Below are positions 56,180-64,000 of a stretch of 64,000 nucleotides of DNA, piece by piece. Position numbers and translations under genes: made by a program. Positions within the stretch are counted from its first letter, which is position 1, and each line of letters begins with the position of its first letter. The stretch lies in the NCBI RefSeq assembly GCF_000353285.1, contig NZ_KB731324.1, positions 1,692,577 through 1,756,576 on the forward strand, given 5' to 3'. Under the pieces are notes generated by a model. That model was not told the DNA's origin and made no database searches. It saw only the letters and a program-made list of their open reading frames with translations. The stretch comes from Leptolyngbya boryana PCC 6306. Its GTDB lineage: Bacteria; Cyanobacteriota; Cyanobacteriia; Leptolyngbyales; Leptolyngbyaceae.

Positions 56180-56974
56180 TTATGCCTGGTCCAGCCTTGA
56201 AATCCAGTTCTGTGTCATTTTCAAGCCCAAAGGGGAAGTCAGATTGTAGTGCAAGGGCGTGATCGTAATGTAATTCTCCCGATTTGCCTGCACATCGGTC
56301 GGAACATCATTCGGAATATCCGGATCGTCTACGTCTTCAAGCAATTCGCCTGAAAGCCAGTAGTAAATTTTTCCTCTGGGATCAACCCGCTTCTCAAACA
56401 CATCCGTATAGCGTCTCACGCCTTGTCGCGTGATGATTGCCCCTTTAATTTCATCTCGCTCGATCGCAGGCACATTCACATTCAATAACGTCAACTCTGG
56501 CAATGGATCTTTCTCCAACTGTCGCACCAAGGTACAAGCAAAATCCGCCGCAGTCTGAAATTCTCGCGATTGAAAACTGGTTAAACTCAGTGCAATTCCC
56601 GGAATGCCTTCAATTACACCTTCCATCGCCGCAGAAACCGTTCCCGAATACAGCACATCTGTGCCCAGATTCGAGCCGTGATTAATTCCTGACAACACCA
56701 AATCCGGTGGTGTTTCCAACAGCGCCCAAATCGCCAATTTTACGCAGTCTGAAGGGGTTCCTGAACAAGCCCATGCCTTAATGTTGGGATGAAAAAGATG
56801 GCTCATTTCTTGAACTCGCAGCGGATCGTGCAACGTTAAGCCGTGCCCCGTTGCCGATCGCTCTCGATCAGGACACACCACCGTCACCTCATGTCCTGCT
56901 TCTGCCAACGCATTCGCTAGAGTTTGAATCCCTAGCGCGTAAACACCATCATCGTTACTAACCAGGAGTTTCAT
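56180..56974 (-). CDS. surE: 5'/3'-nucleotidase SurE
   Basis: Divalent-metal-dependent nucleotidase. From ATG 56974: [16 protein letters not shown] holds the paired Asp metal ligands, then [26 protein letters not shown] and [14 protein letters not shown], all standard SurE motifs. 264 residues. SurE cuts short polyphosphate and 5'/3' nucleotides in stationary phase. Transcribed divergently from pheS, 70 nt apart. Confidence 0.96.
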   Translation of the reverse strand: MKLLVSNDDGVYALGIQTLANALAEAGHEVTVVCPDRERSATGHGLTLHDPLRVQEMSHLFHPNIKAWACSGTPSDCVKLAIWALLETPPDLVLSGINHGSNLGTDVLYSGTVSAAMEGVIEGIPGIALSLTSFQSREFQTAADFACTLVRQLEKDPLPELTLLNVNVPAIERDEIKGAIITRQGVRRYTDVFEKRVDPRGKIYYWLSGELLEDVDDPDIPNDVPTDVQANRENYITITPLHYNLTSPLGLKMTQNWISRLDQA

Positions 56975-57044
56975 GTAATCCACTACAATAAACAAGTTCG
57001 CAGTTCATTGTGACGCGAATTAAGGATTTATGAACTACTGAACT

Positions 57045-58046
57045 ATGGCGGCACAAACCCAGGAACTCGAAGCCCAATTAGATACCATTCGCCAGGAAGC
57101 GACTCAAGCGATCGCGCAAGCTGATTCTCTCGATCAGCTTGAACAGTTGCGCGTCAAATACATGGGAAAAAAAGGTCCCATTCCCCAAGTGCTCGGCGGG
57201 ATGGGCAAACTCGACCCCGCCGAGCGCCCGAAAATCGGGGCACGAGCCAATGAGGTCAAAGAAGCGATTCAGGTCGAACTCGATCGCCAAAAAACCGCGC
57301 TGCAAGCGGCTGCGATCGCGGCTCAATTAGCTTCAGAAACGATCGATGTGACGATGCCCGGAGTGGGAAGACCGCAAGGGCGGATGCATCCGTTAAATAG
57401 CACGATCGATCAGGTTCTCGATATTTTCGTTGGACTCGGCTACACAGTCGCCGAAGGTCCCGAAATGGAGACGGACTATTACAATTTCGAGGCGTTGAAC
57501 TTCTTGCCCGATCATCCGGCGCGAGATATGCAAGATACGCTGTATCTCCCGGATGGCAATCTGCTGAGAACTCACACTTCGCCTGTACAGATTCGCTACA
57601 TGGAAGCGAATGATCCACCAATTCGAGTAGCGGTTCCAGGCAAGACATATCGCCGCGATACAGTCGATGCGACACATTCGGCTGTGTTTCACCAGATCGA
57701 GATTTTGGCAGTCGATGAAGGACTGACGTTTACCGATCTCAAAGGAACCATCAAAGTGTTCTTGCAAGAGCTATTTGGAGATGTCGAAATTCGATTCCGT
57801 CCAAGTTTCTTCCCCTTCACAGAGCCATCTGCGGAAGTCGATGTGCAATGGAAAGGTCGCTGGTTGGAAATTCTCGGTTGTGGAATGGTGGATCCCAATG
57901 TTCTTAAAGCCGTGGGATACGATCCGGAGATCTACACCGGATTTGCTGCCGGATTTGGGGTGGAACGGTTGGCAATGGTGTTGCACCAAATCGATGATAT
58001 TCGTCGGTTGTACAATAGCGATTTGCGGTTTTTGAAGCAGTTTTAA
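57045..58046 (+). CDS. pheS: Phenylalanine-tRNA ligase alpha subunit
   Basis: 333 residues. The N-terminal coiled coil (residues 1-100) binds tRNA and the catalytic class II core follows: [39 protein letters not shown] (motif 2), and [14 protein letters not shown] (motif 3). The alpha and beta subunits form a tetramer; pheT is not adjacent in this window, as in many cyanobacteria. A hairpin terminator follows. Confidence 0.97.
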   Translation: MAAQTQELEAQLDTIRQEATQAIAQADSLDQLEQLRVKYMGKKGPIPQVLGGMGKLDPAERPKIGARANEVKEAIQVELDRQKTALQAAAIAAQLASETIDVTMPGVGRPQGRMHPLNSTIDQVLDIFVGLGYTVAEGPEMETDYYNFEALNFLPDHPARDMQDTLYLPDGNLLRTHTSPVQIRYMEANDPPIRVAVPGKTYRRDTVDATHSAVFHQIEILAVDEGLTFTDLKGTIKVFLQELFGDVEIRFRPSFFPFTEPSAEVDVQWKGRWLEILGCGMVDPNVLKAVGYDPEIYTGFAAGFGVERLAMVLHQIDDIRRLYNSDLRFLKQF

Positions 58047-58067
58047 ATTGCACAACATTCTCGCTAA

Positions 58068-58101
58068 AAACGCCCTTGATCGTTAAAAATCGAGGGCGTT
58101 T
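58068..58101. terminator. Terminator between pheS and the ParE-like gene
   Basis: AAACGCCCTTGAT/ATCGAGGGCGTTT stem (13 bp with one mismatch). T tails exist on both strands (three T on plus, five on minus), so it may be used by both convergent genes. Confidence 0.8.
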
Positions 58102-58203
58102 GAGGTATTTGAGAAGGTAGAAACGAGCGCCCTGTAAGAAGCCCTTTGCGATCGTCATGAGTTTCTGTTCACTTGAAAGTCTCTACGCTTCGTTGTCATT
58201 CCG

Positions 58204-58524
58204 CTAGTTTTCTTCGTTAGGAAACTCTTCTTCAAGGATTTGATCAATATCTCGCATTCCGGACAGAACACGGAGAACTTCGATTCGCTCAAGTCGAATT
58301 CTATACACGATCACATAAGCTGTTCGACCAAGTTTTGGAGTTATTAATTCGCGAGTGCCTTCAACTCGTCCAGGTTTTCCAAGGTTTGGGAATGTAGATA
58401 ATCTGTTGATAGCTTGAGCTAACTGATTTCCGATTTGTTGGGCTGTATCTGGAGTATCAACTGCAATATAAGACCGAATTTCAGCTAAATCTAGGACAGC
58501 GACTGAAAGATACGTTACGCGCAT
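58204..58524 (-). CDS. RelE/ParE-family toxin
   Basis: 106 residues from ATG 58524. MRVTYLSVAVLDLAEIRSYI opens the fold, then TPKLGRTAYVIVYRI and VLRVLSGMRDIDQIL, the strand-turn-strand core and C-terminal region of ParE/RelE. The latter resembles ParE (gyrase poison) more than ribosome-dependent RelE. The gene overlaps the ribbon-helix-helix gene upstream by ten bases. Confidence 0.87.
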   Translation of the reverse strand: MRVTYLSVAVLDLAEIRSYIAVDTPDTAQQIGNQLAQAINRLSTFPNLGKPGRVEGTRELITPKLGRTAYVIVYRIRLERIEVLRVLSGMRDIDQILEEEFPNEEN

Positions 58525-58787
58525 GGAGTCGGCTTCTCGTTGTCTGTTCCCCAAGAGTTGAGCCATGCCTCGACAGCTTCACCTTCGACCCAAACTGCTC
58601 GATCGCTCTCTGCAAGGTCAACTGCTGCTTCAATTTGCTGAATTTGTTGAGATTGGGTTTCGACATAGGTTGTGATCGCTTGCGTCACTAGCCAAGACTG
58701 ACTTCGATTTGTGCTTGTCGCAAGTGCTTCGAGCTTTTGTTTGATCTCGATCGGTAATTGAACTGTGACAGTTTCACTCTGCGACAT
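58515..58787 (-). CDS. Ribbon-helix-helix (CopG/ParD-like) antitoxin
   Basis: 90 residues. ETVTVQLPIEIKQKLEALAT and NRSQSWLVTQAITTYVETQ make a CopG-type ribbon-helix-helix DNA-binding domain; the acidic, Trp-rich end (VWVEGEAVEAWLNSW) should bind the toxin. Antitoxin precedes toxin and the reading frames overlap by ten bases. It probably represses its own operon. Confidence 0.87.
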   Translation of the reverse strand: MSQSETVTVQLPIEIKQKLEALATSTNRSQSWLVTQAITTYVETQSQQIQQIEAAVDLAESDRAVWVEGEAVEAWLNSWGTDNEKPTPCA

Positions 58788-59003
58788 AAGATGTTCTCAG
58801 CAGTAAGGTCGTATCCATATTTTATATGGCTTATCAATAGAACATCTCGGACGAATGTTTTTGCTTCGCTCCCAATGTTAAATTCTCCACTCTGAGAGAC
58901 TTTGACTAGGAAATGCCCTCCAATTCAAAGAACTTCTCCCATTCAAAATCTCTCAAGTTTGGGGGATTTGGGGGACACGATCCGCCGAAAACGCAGCCTG
59001 CCC

Positions 59004-60119
59004 TTATTCGATCGCAATACCTGTCGCAACCTTCGTCACTTCGGGCGCAACGACTCCAGGTTTCCTCGCAATCAGGTACTTACTCATAAAATGCACCTGT
59101 TCTGAAACTTCGCCAAACCCTGCCTCTTTCAATCGCGCCACCAAATCATCGGTCATGTAATGGCGGTAATAAGGCTCATGGAACGTCTCAGGAAACCCTT
59201 CCATTGCAGGAGCGAGTTCCGGCGAATCGCTCATCTGAATCGAATCACAGATGATAAATGTTCCACCAGGTTTCACCACTCGAAATGCTTCATTGATCAC
59301 ATTCTGACGCGCTTGGGGCGGCAATTCGTGGAATAAAAACACACTCGTCACCGCATGGAAATAGTTATCTAAGTAAGGTAATTCTTCCGCATTTCCTTGC
59401 ACTAACTGGGGCAAAGTTCCCTCGAACTGAGACAGCAACTGATTTGCTTTTCTCAAATAGGCAGCCGACAAATCCACTCCATACAAAGAAGCCTTCGGCA
59501 GCATTCCTCGAATGTTTCTCAAAGTCCGCCCTGTGCCACAAGCAACGTCTAGCACTTTAATCTGCGAAGGTAGAACATCACTGAATGCCTTCAATCCTTC
59601 CTTCAATGGAGCTAAAATCCGGCGACGCATCGGATCAGCCGTGCCATTAAACAGAATTTCAACCTGCAAATCGTAGAGATTGGCAGAAGTATCGGTTAAA
59701 TACCCATTCGTCTGATGATGGAAATTTTGCACATAGTAGCTTGGTAAGCCTTCTGTCTCAACTCCTGCATCAAACTCTTGATATCGCTTCGCATTCACGC
59801 GCTGCCACATTTCCGGCATATCAAACCACATCACCGGATAGTAGCGGAAAAAATCTTCCCAAGGATTATCAAAGACAAGACTCGCTGGATAAACGCCTTT
59901 TTCGACATCCTGCCAATCCGCTTCGAGAACTTCAGCCATTCGTTTTTGAATGGTTTGAATCAATTCTAGAGAGAGCGGCTTTGCCTTTCTTTTTTGTTCA
60001 ATCGAGGGCGGTGCGACAAGATTCAAGACTTGGGTACTAACAGCTTTATGCATCAACCCAAAGTAACTTTTGCCTTGCTGAAACGTCTGATACGCCAACT
60101 TTGTTAATGTATCGGGCAT
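59004..60119 (-). CDS. SAM-dependent class I methyltransferase
   Basis: 371 residues. Motif I VLDVACGTGRTLR is near residues 189-201, with the acidic YGVDLSAAYLRKA strand and a GTFIICDSIQM post-core segment. The N-terminal 180 residues (for example NPWEDFFRYYPVMWFD, QNFHHQTNGYLTDTSANLYD) are a conserved extension of cyanobacterial and plastid enzymes that I recall being linked to lipid or quinone-type substrates, but this is uncertain. Divergent from no close gene. No membrane helix. Confidence 0.85.
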   Translation of the reverse strand: MPDTLTKLAYQTFQQGKSYFGLMHKAVSTQVLNLVAPPSIEQKRKAKPLSLELIQTIQKRMAEVLEADWQDVEKGVYPASLVFDNPWEDFFRYYPVMWFDMPEMWQRVNAKRYQEFDAGVETEGLPSYYVQNFHHQTNGYLTDTSANLYDLQVEILFNGTADPMRRRILAPLKEGLKAFSDVLPSQIKVLDVACGTGRTLRNIRGMLPKASLYGVDLSAAYLRKANQLLSQFEGTLPQLVQGNAEELPYLDNYFHAVTSVFLFHELPPQARQNVINEAFRVVKPGGTFIICDSIQMSDSPELAPAMEGFPETFHEPYYRHYMTDDLVARLKEAGFGEVSEQVHFMSKYLIARKPGVVAPEVTKVATGIAIE

Positions 60120-60204
60120 GATTTGTGTGAGACGACACTCTAAGACTATTGTCTAATTGTAACGAACTCTTAAGAGCGAAATAGTCTGTAATCAGTTAGA
60201 TTTC

Positions 60205-60240
60205 GAGAAAAAAGCGATCGAGCCAATTAGCTCGATCGCT
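60205..60240 (-). terminator. Terminator of glnA
   Basis: AGCGATCGAGC/GCTCGATCGCT perfect 11-bp hairpin, a HIP1-like stem; on the minus strand it is followed by TTTTTTCTC. Confidence 0.85.
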
Positions 60241-60270
60241 CCTTTTCAATTCAGCTTTCAACTCAGCAAA

Positions 60271-61689
60271 TTAGCAATCGTAGTAGAGCATAAACTCATA
60301 CGGATGCGGGCGAATGCTCATCGGAATTACTTCGCGATCGAGCTTGTAGCTAATCCAGCTTTCAATGAAGTCTTCAGTGAACACGCCACCTGTGGTCAGG
60401 TACTCATGATCCGATTCCAAGTTCTTCAGCGCTTCTGCCAAAGATCCAGGAGTCGAAGGTACTTTCGCCAACTCTTCAGGGCTGAGTTCGTAGATGTCTA
60501 CATCCAAAGGAGAACCCGGATCGATTTGGTTCTTAATTCCATCAATCCCTGCACAGAGCATCGCGGCAAATGCCAAGTAGGGGTTCGAGGTTGCATCAGG
60601 ACAACGGAACTCTAAGCGTTTTGCTTTCGGGTTCGTGCCAGACAACGGAATCCGCACCGAAGCAGAACGGTTCCCTTGCGAGTATGCCAAGTTCACCGGA
60701 GCTTCAAAGCCTGGAACCAAGCGCTTGTAGGAGTTCGTGGTCGGATTCGTAAACGCCAACAGAGAAGGCGCATGCTTCAGAATTCCGCCGATGTACCACA
60801 GCGCATTTTGGCTCAATCCAGCGTACAGATCGCCCGCAAAGGTGGGTTCGCCATTGTTCCAAATCGATTGGTGACAGTGCATCCCCGAACCGTTATCCCC
60901 AAAGACCGGCTTAGGCATGAACGTAATCGACTTGCCATACTTGCGACCGACGTTTTTGATCACATATTTGTACGTCATCAACCAGTCAGCCGCTTGAATC
61001 AGGGTTCCGAACCGGAAGCCTAATTCGCACTGACCGCCAGTTGCCACTTCATGGTGATGTTTCTCGATCGGCACGCCGCACTTTTGCATCGTCAGCAGCA
61101 TTTCCGATCGCATATCTTGCGACGTATCGGTCGGTGCAACCGGGAAATACCCTTCCTTGTTGCGAGGCTTGTACGCCAAGTTTCCACCCGGTTCTTGACG
61201 ACCAGAATTCCAAATCCCTTCTACGCTATCAACGTGATAGTAACCTTCGTGCTGGTTTTGGTCATAACGGACATCATCAAAAATGAAGAACTCCGCTTCA
61301 GGTCCGAAGAACGCCGTATCGCCTAACCCCGTAGATTTCAAATAATCCACAGCTTTTTGAGCGATCGAGCGAGGATCACGGCTGTAGGGCTGACCCGTAC
61401 GCGGCTCTTGAATCGAGCAAATCATGCTCAGCGTTGGATGCTCCATAAATGGATCGATCCAGGCAGTATCCGGATCGGGAACCATCGCCATATCGGATTC
61501 ATTGATCGATTTCCAACCCCGAATACTCGATCCGTCAAACGGAACGCCATCGGTAAAGCTGCTTTCGTCAATTTGGCTCTTATGCAGGGTGAGATGTTGC
61601 CAAATCCCTGGCGTATCGATGAATTTGAGATCAATCAATTCGATATTCTCGTCATTGATCTTCGCCAAGATCTCTTGTGGGGTCGCCAT
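60271..61689 (-). CDS. glnA: Glutamine synthetase type I
   Basis: Makes glutamine from glutamate and ammonia, the main entry of nitrogen in cyanobacteria. 472 residues. Blocks include [14 protein letters not shown] (N-terminal latch), [29 protein letters not shown] and [15 protein letters not shown]. The ribosome site AGGAGT precedes the ATG. Cyanobacterial enzymes of this type are restrained by small inactivating factors (IF7/IF17), which are not encoded nearby. Upstream is an NtcA-type promoter. Confidence 0.98.
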   Translation of the reverse strand: MATPQEILAKINDENIELIDLKFIDTPGIWQHLTLHKSQIDESSFTDGVPFDGSSIRGWKSINESDMAMVPDPDTAWIDPFMEHPTLSMICSIQEPRTGQPYSRDPRSIAQKAVDYLKSTGLGDTAFFGPEAEFFIFDDVRYDQNQHEGYYHVDSVEGIWNSGRQEPGGNLAYKPRNKEGYFPVAPTDTSQDMRSEMLLTMQKCGVPIEKHHHEVATGGQCELGFRFGTLIQAADWLMTYKYVIKNVGRKYGKSITFMPKPVFGDNGSGMHCHQSIWNNGEPTFAGDLYAGLSQNALWYIGGILKHAPSLLAFTNPTTNSYKRLVPGFEAPVNLAYSQGNRSASVRIPLSGTNPKAKRLEFRCPDATSNPYLAFAAMLCAGIDGIKNQIDPGSPLDVDIYELSPEELAKVPSTPGSLAEALKNLESDHEYLTTGGVFTEDFIESWISYKLDREVIPMSIRPHPYEFMLYYDC

Positions 61690-61774
61690 GAAATACTCCT
61701 AGTAAATCGCGTAGCTTGCTCAACGCTGAGCGCGGAATTGAATCAGATCGCCTCAAGCAAATCTGTCCTGCATC

Positions 61775-61816
61775 ATGGTAAAAACAGGCTTCCCGTAATT
61801 TTGTATCCTAGGCTAC
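61775..61816 (-). promoter_or_regulatory. NtcA-activated promoter of glnA
   Basis: GTA-TCCTAGGC-TAC at 61803-61816 fits GTA-N8-TAC. On the minus strand, TACCAT (61775-61780, complement of ATGGTA) stands exactly 22 nt downstream as -10. This is the canonical class II NtcA architecture found at other cyanobacterial glnA promoters. The leader would be about 80 nt. Confidence 0.85.
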
Positions 61817-62049
61817 GGAAAGCTCCGTGTCCGAAAGAATTAACGCTTAAATTAAAGATCGTAAATATTACATTCGCGGATTCCGTAACCCGATCGAGTG
61901 TATGGATTAAAAATTGTAACGATTATCTCATCTAGCGGGATTCCCCACGGTACGGTTCAAATTAGGCTCAAACCTGCGTGGTAAACTGAGCTTGAATCTT
62001 TTACGATACGAGAGCCTATACAACTTGCTGTGGGGCGGTTCGTTACTCT
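61817..62049. other. Intergenic region between glnA and apcF
   Basis: About 230 nt upstream of apcF and glnA. AT-rich; nothing beyond the glnA promoter and the inverted repeat near apcF was recognised. Confidence 0.4.
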
Positions 62050-62069
62050 TGTCTACAGAAATATAGACA
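62050..62069 (+). promoter_or_regulatory. TGTCTA-N8-TAGACA inverted repeat upstream of apcF
   Basis: Perfect six-base arms with an eight-base spacer, ending 30 nt before the apcF ATG. It could be an operator or a small hairpin in the leader. GGAGAAG at about 62089 is the probable ribosome site. Confidence 0.45.
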
Positions 62070-62099
62070 CATTGAACCAAAATTTGGGAGAAGACTTTC

Positions 62100-62609
62100 A
62101 TGCGGGACGCAGTGACCAGCCTGATTAGAAATTACGATATTACAGGGCGTTACTTAGATCGCAATGCGATCGACAGCCTAAAATCCTACTTTGCTACCGG
62201 AATGGCGCGCATTCAGGCAGCTGCGCTCATTACCTCCAATGCAGCCGGGATTGTTCGTCAAGCCGGGCTGCAGTTGTTTGACGAAAATCCTGAGTTGATT
62301 CGCCCCGGTGGCAATGCTTATACGACTCGTCGGTATGCAGCCTGCCTGCGCGATATGGATTACTACTTGCGCTATGCTTCCTATGCCTTGGTTGCGGCTG
62401 ACACGGATGTGCTGGATGAGCGCGTTCTAGAAGGTTTGCGCGAAACCTATAACTCGTTAGGTGTGCCTTCAGGACCGACCGTCCGGGGAATTCAAATCAT
62501 GAAGGATATCGTCAAAGCAGAAGCAGCAGCGGCAGGAATTGCTGATACGAGCTTCCTGGATCAACCCTTTGATTACATGTCGCGTGAACTCGGTGAAAAC
62601 GATCTGTAA
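62100..62609 (+). CDS. apcF: Allophycocyanin beta-18 subunit, phycobilisome core
   Basis: A 169-residue phycobiliprotein of the phycobilisome core terminal emitter region. MRDAVTSLIRNYDITGRYLD, the phycocyanobilin-attachment RYAACLRDMDYYLRYA (Cys82) and the methylated-Asn position GGNAYTTRR (Asn72) are all present. ApcF with ApcE and ApcD passes energy to the photosystems. It is monocistronic here, and ends at a long inverted repeat. Confidence 0.97.
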   Translation: MRDAVTSLIRNYDITGRYLDRNAIDSLKSYFATGMARIQAAALITSNAAGIVRQAGLQLFDENPELIRPGGNAYTTRRYAACLRDMDYYLRYASYALVAADTDVLDERVLEGLRETYNSLGVPSGPTVRGIQIMKDIVKAEAAAAGIADTSFLDQPFDYMSRELGENDL

Positions 62610-62625
62610 TTGAATTCACTTCCCA

Positions 62626-62692
62626 TGAAACGAGTTTCGGCTCGGCTCAGCCCTCGAATTTCGGGCGTTGAGTCGAGCCGAAACTCGTTTCA
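62626..62692. repeat. Long inverted repeat after apcF
   Basis: Arms of about 25-33 nt (TGAAACGAGTTTCGGCTCG and its complement, exact over 19 bp) fold into one hairpin that ends within 28 nt of the next gene. There is no T tract. It may be a strong terminator for both converging genes or a small repeat. Confidence 0.7.
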
Positions 62693-62719
62693 GACAAGAA
62701 AAATGTCAGGGTGAAGGCT

Positions 62720-63343
62720 TCAAGTCCGAAGCATCGCTTCCGCCTCTAAGACCCACAGCGTCCAGCCTTTGCTGTTTTGAGTAATACGAGCAGCATGTCC
62801 TTTATCAGAGAGACGTTCTGCCAGCGCGATCGCTTGGTTTTGTTCGCGTACCGTTCTGAGATAGCTGTAATATTCACGATCGCTATAGATTGCAGCCATC
62901 GGTTTCGCCACATCTGGAACGCGAATTTGACACACCTGATAATCGCGCTCAGATGTCAGAATCTTCCATAATCCTGAGTCTGATCGAGGAATGTCGTAGG
63001 AAGTTGAGGGTTCGACAGATTTGGGCTTGTCTAGCTGCGCTTTTTCCTCTTGGGCATCTGCTTCATAGATCCAAAGCACATCGCCTTTCATCGTTCGAGT
63101 AATCGCAACTTCATCTCCTCGATAAACGAGTTTGGCGGCAATTTGCAGAGCTTTTTGAGAATCTTGCACGAGTCGAAAAAAGCTGTAATAGCGATCAGCA
63201 ACGACGATCGCGGCAAGTCGCTCATCGGAATCCGGCACGCAGATATGACAGGCTCGATATTGACTCCGGGAGTCTAGAATTTTGCAGCGAGCAGGATCAG
63301 GGGTCGGAGCAAGGTCAGCAGAGATGGGGCGAACAGAGGACAT
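62720..63343 (-). CDS. Conserved protein with a tandem 85-residue domain
   Basis: 207 residues from ATG 63343. Two copies of a domain are visible: CKILDSRSQYRACHICVPDS...AAIVVADRYYSFFR...GDVLWIYEADA and LWKILTSERDYQVCQIRVPD...MAAIYSDREYYSYLR...GWTLWVLEAEA. Identity is moderate, so the duplication is old. Function unknown; a cyanobacterial family. The longer ORF to 63409 adds an improbable 22-residue start. Confidence 0.75.
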   Translation of the reverse strand: MSSVRPISADLAPTPDPARCKILDSRSQYRACHICVPDSDERLAAIVVADRYYSFFRLVQDSQKALQIAAKLVYRGDEVAITRTMKGDVLWIYEADAQEEKAQLDKPKSVEPSTSYDIPRSDSGLWKILTSERDYQVCQIRVPDVAKPMAAIYSDREYYSYLRTVREQNQAIALAERLSDKGHAARITQNSKGWTLWVLEAEAMLRT

Positions 63344-63538
63344 AGGATTGACGTGTGGGTTTGCAGGGTGGGTTTGAATTGTAACGATTGTTTTCGCAGA
63401 GCTAAGCACATTTTGCGAATCAAGCGAGTGGGTTCTCCACCGTGAATTTCCCTAAAACCCAAAATTTTCAGCGATCGCGGTCGTTTGCGAGGGTAAAACT
63501 GTGCATATGATGGTGGCATCGTTTCATATCGCTTTCCT

Positions 63539-63919
63539 ATGCCAGTTCCTTGTCACATCATTGTTGAGGGAAATCCAGCGATTGTTTACGCCAGTCGCAA
63601 AGGTGCGCCAGAGAAAATGCTGCCTATTTTAGAGTCTTTTTTAGAAACATTTTGGCAAGAGCGAGATGCGCTGGGTGAGGCACAGGACACGCCAGAATGT
63701 CTGGTTGCACAGATTGTAGTGCGGTTTGGATTTGAGATTTGTGAGGATGATTTCTCGAACCTGAAGGTGGGCTTGAAATATGATCCCACTGCAGAATATT
63801 TATATTTCATCTCAGCGAATCGAGAGGTGAGTGTGTGGGTTGCTGACGATCGCTATCGGGCAAATCCGCACTTAGGCATTCAAGCTTGCCAACAGATGCA
63901 AACCGTTTCGATAGGGTGA
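63539..63919 (+). CDS. Conserved cyanobacterial hypothetical protein, 126 residues
   Basis: Soluble. The start CHIIVEGNPAIVYASRKGAP is followed by helix LPILESFLETFWQERD and a beta-rich half (VVRFGFEICEDDFSNLKVGL). No domain that I recognise. It is divergent from the tandem-domain gene with a 195-nt gap. The predicted fold could be a small adaptor. Confidence 0.65.
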   Translation: MPVPCHIIVEGNPAIVYASRKGAPEKMLPILESFLETFWQERDALGEAQDTPECLVAQIVVRFGFEICEDDFSNLKVGLKYDPTAEYLYFISANREVSVWVADDRYRANPHLGIQACQQMQTVSIG

Positions 63920-63973
63920 TCCGAAAGATGCTAGGAGTTAGATGTCTCTAACGCGCGATTGCTGAAGTTTTCT

Positions 63974-64000
63974 ATGTCAACTATTTGGGAACTCGATTAC
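63974..64000 (+). CDS. Start of a gene, probably Tab2/Atab2-family RNA-binding protein (cut by right window edge)
   Basis: Only nine codons remain: MSTIWELDY. Members of the Tab2/Atab2 family (psaB translation factor in chloroplasts, conserved in cyanobacteria) typically begin with a WELD(F/Y) motif followed by YSRP. The assignment rests on this short phrase and is tentative. Confidence 0.4.

Noticed and set aside
57256-57675. 139-codon minus-strand ORF inside pheS
   Set aside because: Shadow of pheS; no homology features or ribosome site.
1-64000. tRNA, rRNA, tmRNA, RNase P RNA genes
   Set aside because: I scanned for T-loop (GGTTCRANTCC) and other conserved cores by eye and found none with a matching acceptor stem; a dedicated search would be decisive.

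Overview
The window is a stretch of cyanobacterial chromosome. It carries psbD (photosystem II D2), petN, apcF (phycobilisome core), chlI, a high-light-inducible protein and an SLH-domain porin, along with many small proteins typical of cyanobacteria. HIP1-type palindromes (GCGATCGC and its CGATCG core) are scattered throughout. The style, with many TPR, pentapeptide, FHA, FIST and NACHT proteins, suggests a filamentous or Leptolyngbya-like lineage, but that is inference. I found no tRNA, rRNA or CRISPR array.

Layout. 1-3.4 kb: TPR protein (open at the left edge), argB, alpha/beta hydrolase. 3.5-5.0 kb: a decayed nuclease-like gene whose N-terminus is replaced by a truncated IS110 element, then a hairpin repeat. 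5.2-11.4 kb: 2OG-Fe(II) oxygenase, FHA-FHA-ABC exporter, NYN RNase-like protein, AbrB/Doc toxin-antitoxin pair, CbiO-like ATPase. 11.6-16.8 kb: solitary psbD, a structured transcript with a 23-codon ORF, SLH porin, a decayed DUF2795 gene, Hli protein, STAS protein. 16.8-22.7 kb: epoxide hydrolase, uvrA, TPR protein, smpB. 23-27.5 kb: two tandem amt genes, each with an NtcA-type site, then petN and a 49-codon membrane peptide. 27.5-33.3 kb: housekeeping and hypothetical genes plus a Uma2 gene broken by one nonsense codon. 33.3-36.5 kb: GIY-YIG protein and a TIR-NACHT protein. 36.7-47 kb: MOSC protein, a FIST/histidine-kinase operon, a Ser/Thr kinase, bioD and a DUF1574 protein. 47.3-58 kb: ppc, a DUF433/DUF5615 pair, a secreted protease, a hairpin array, chlI, pentapeptide-TPR protein, surE, pheS. 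58-64 kb: ParE/RHH pair, methyltransferase, glnA with a textbook NtcA promoter, apcF, and the start of a probable Tab2-family gene.

Themes. Nitrogen assimilation is a coherent regulon here (two amt genes and glnA with GTA-N8-TAC boxes; argB is also nitrogen-linked). Light harvesting and electron transport are represented by psbD, petN, apcF, chlI and hli. Accessory or defence functions are three toxin-antitoxin-like modules and the TIR-NACHT protein. At least four genes are visibly decayed. The best candidates for something undescribed are the TIR-NACHT protein with a Leu-Asp alternating tract, the structured RNA with a 23-codon ORF between psbD and the porin, and the small membrane peptide next to petN.
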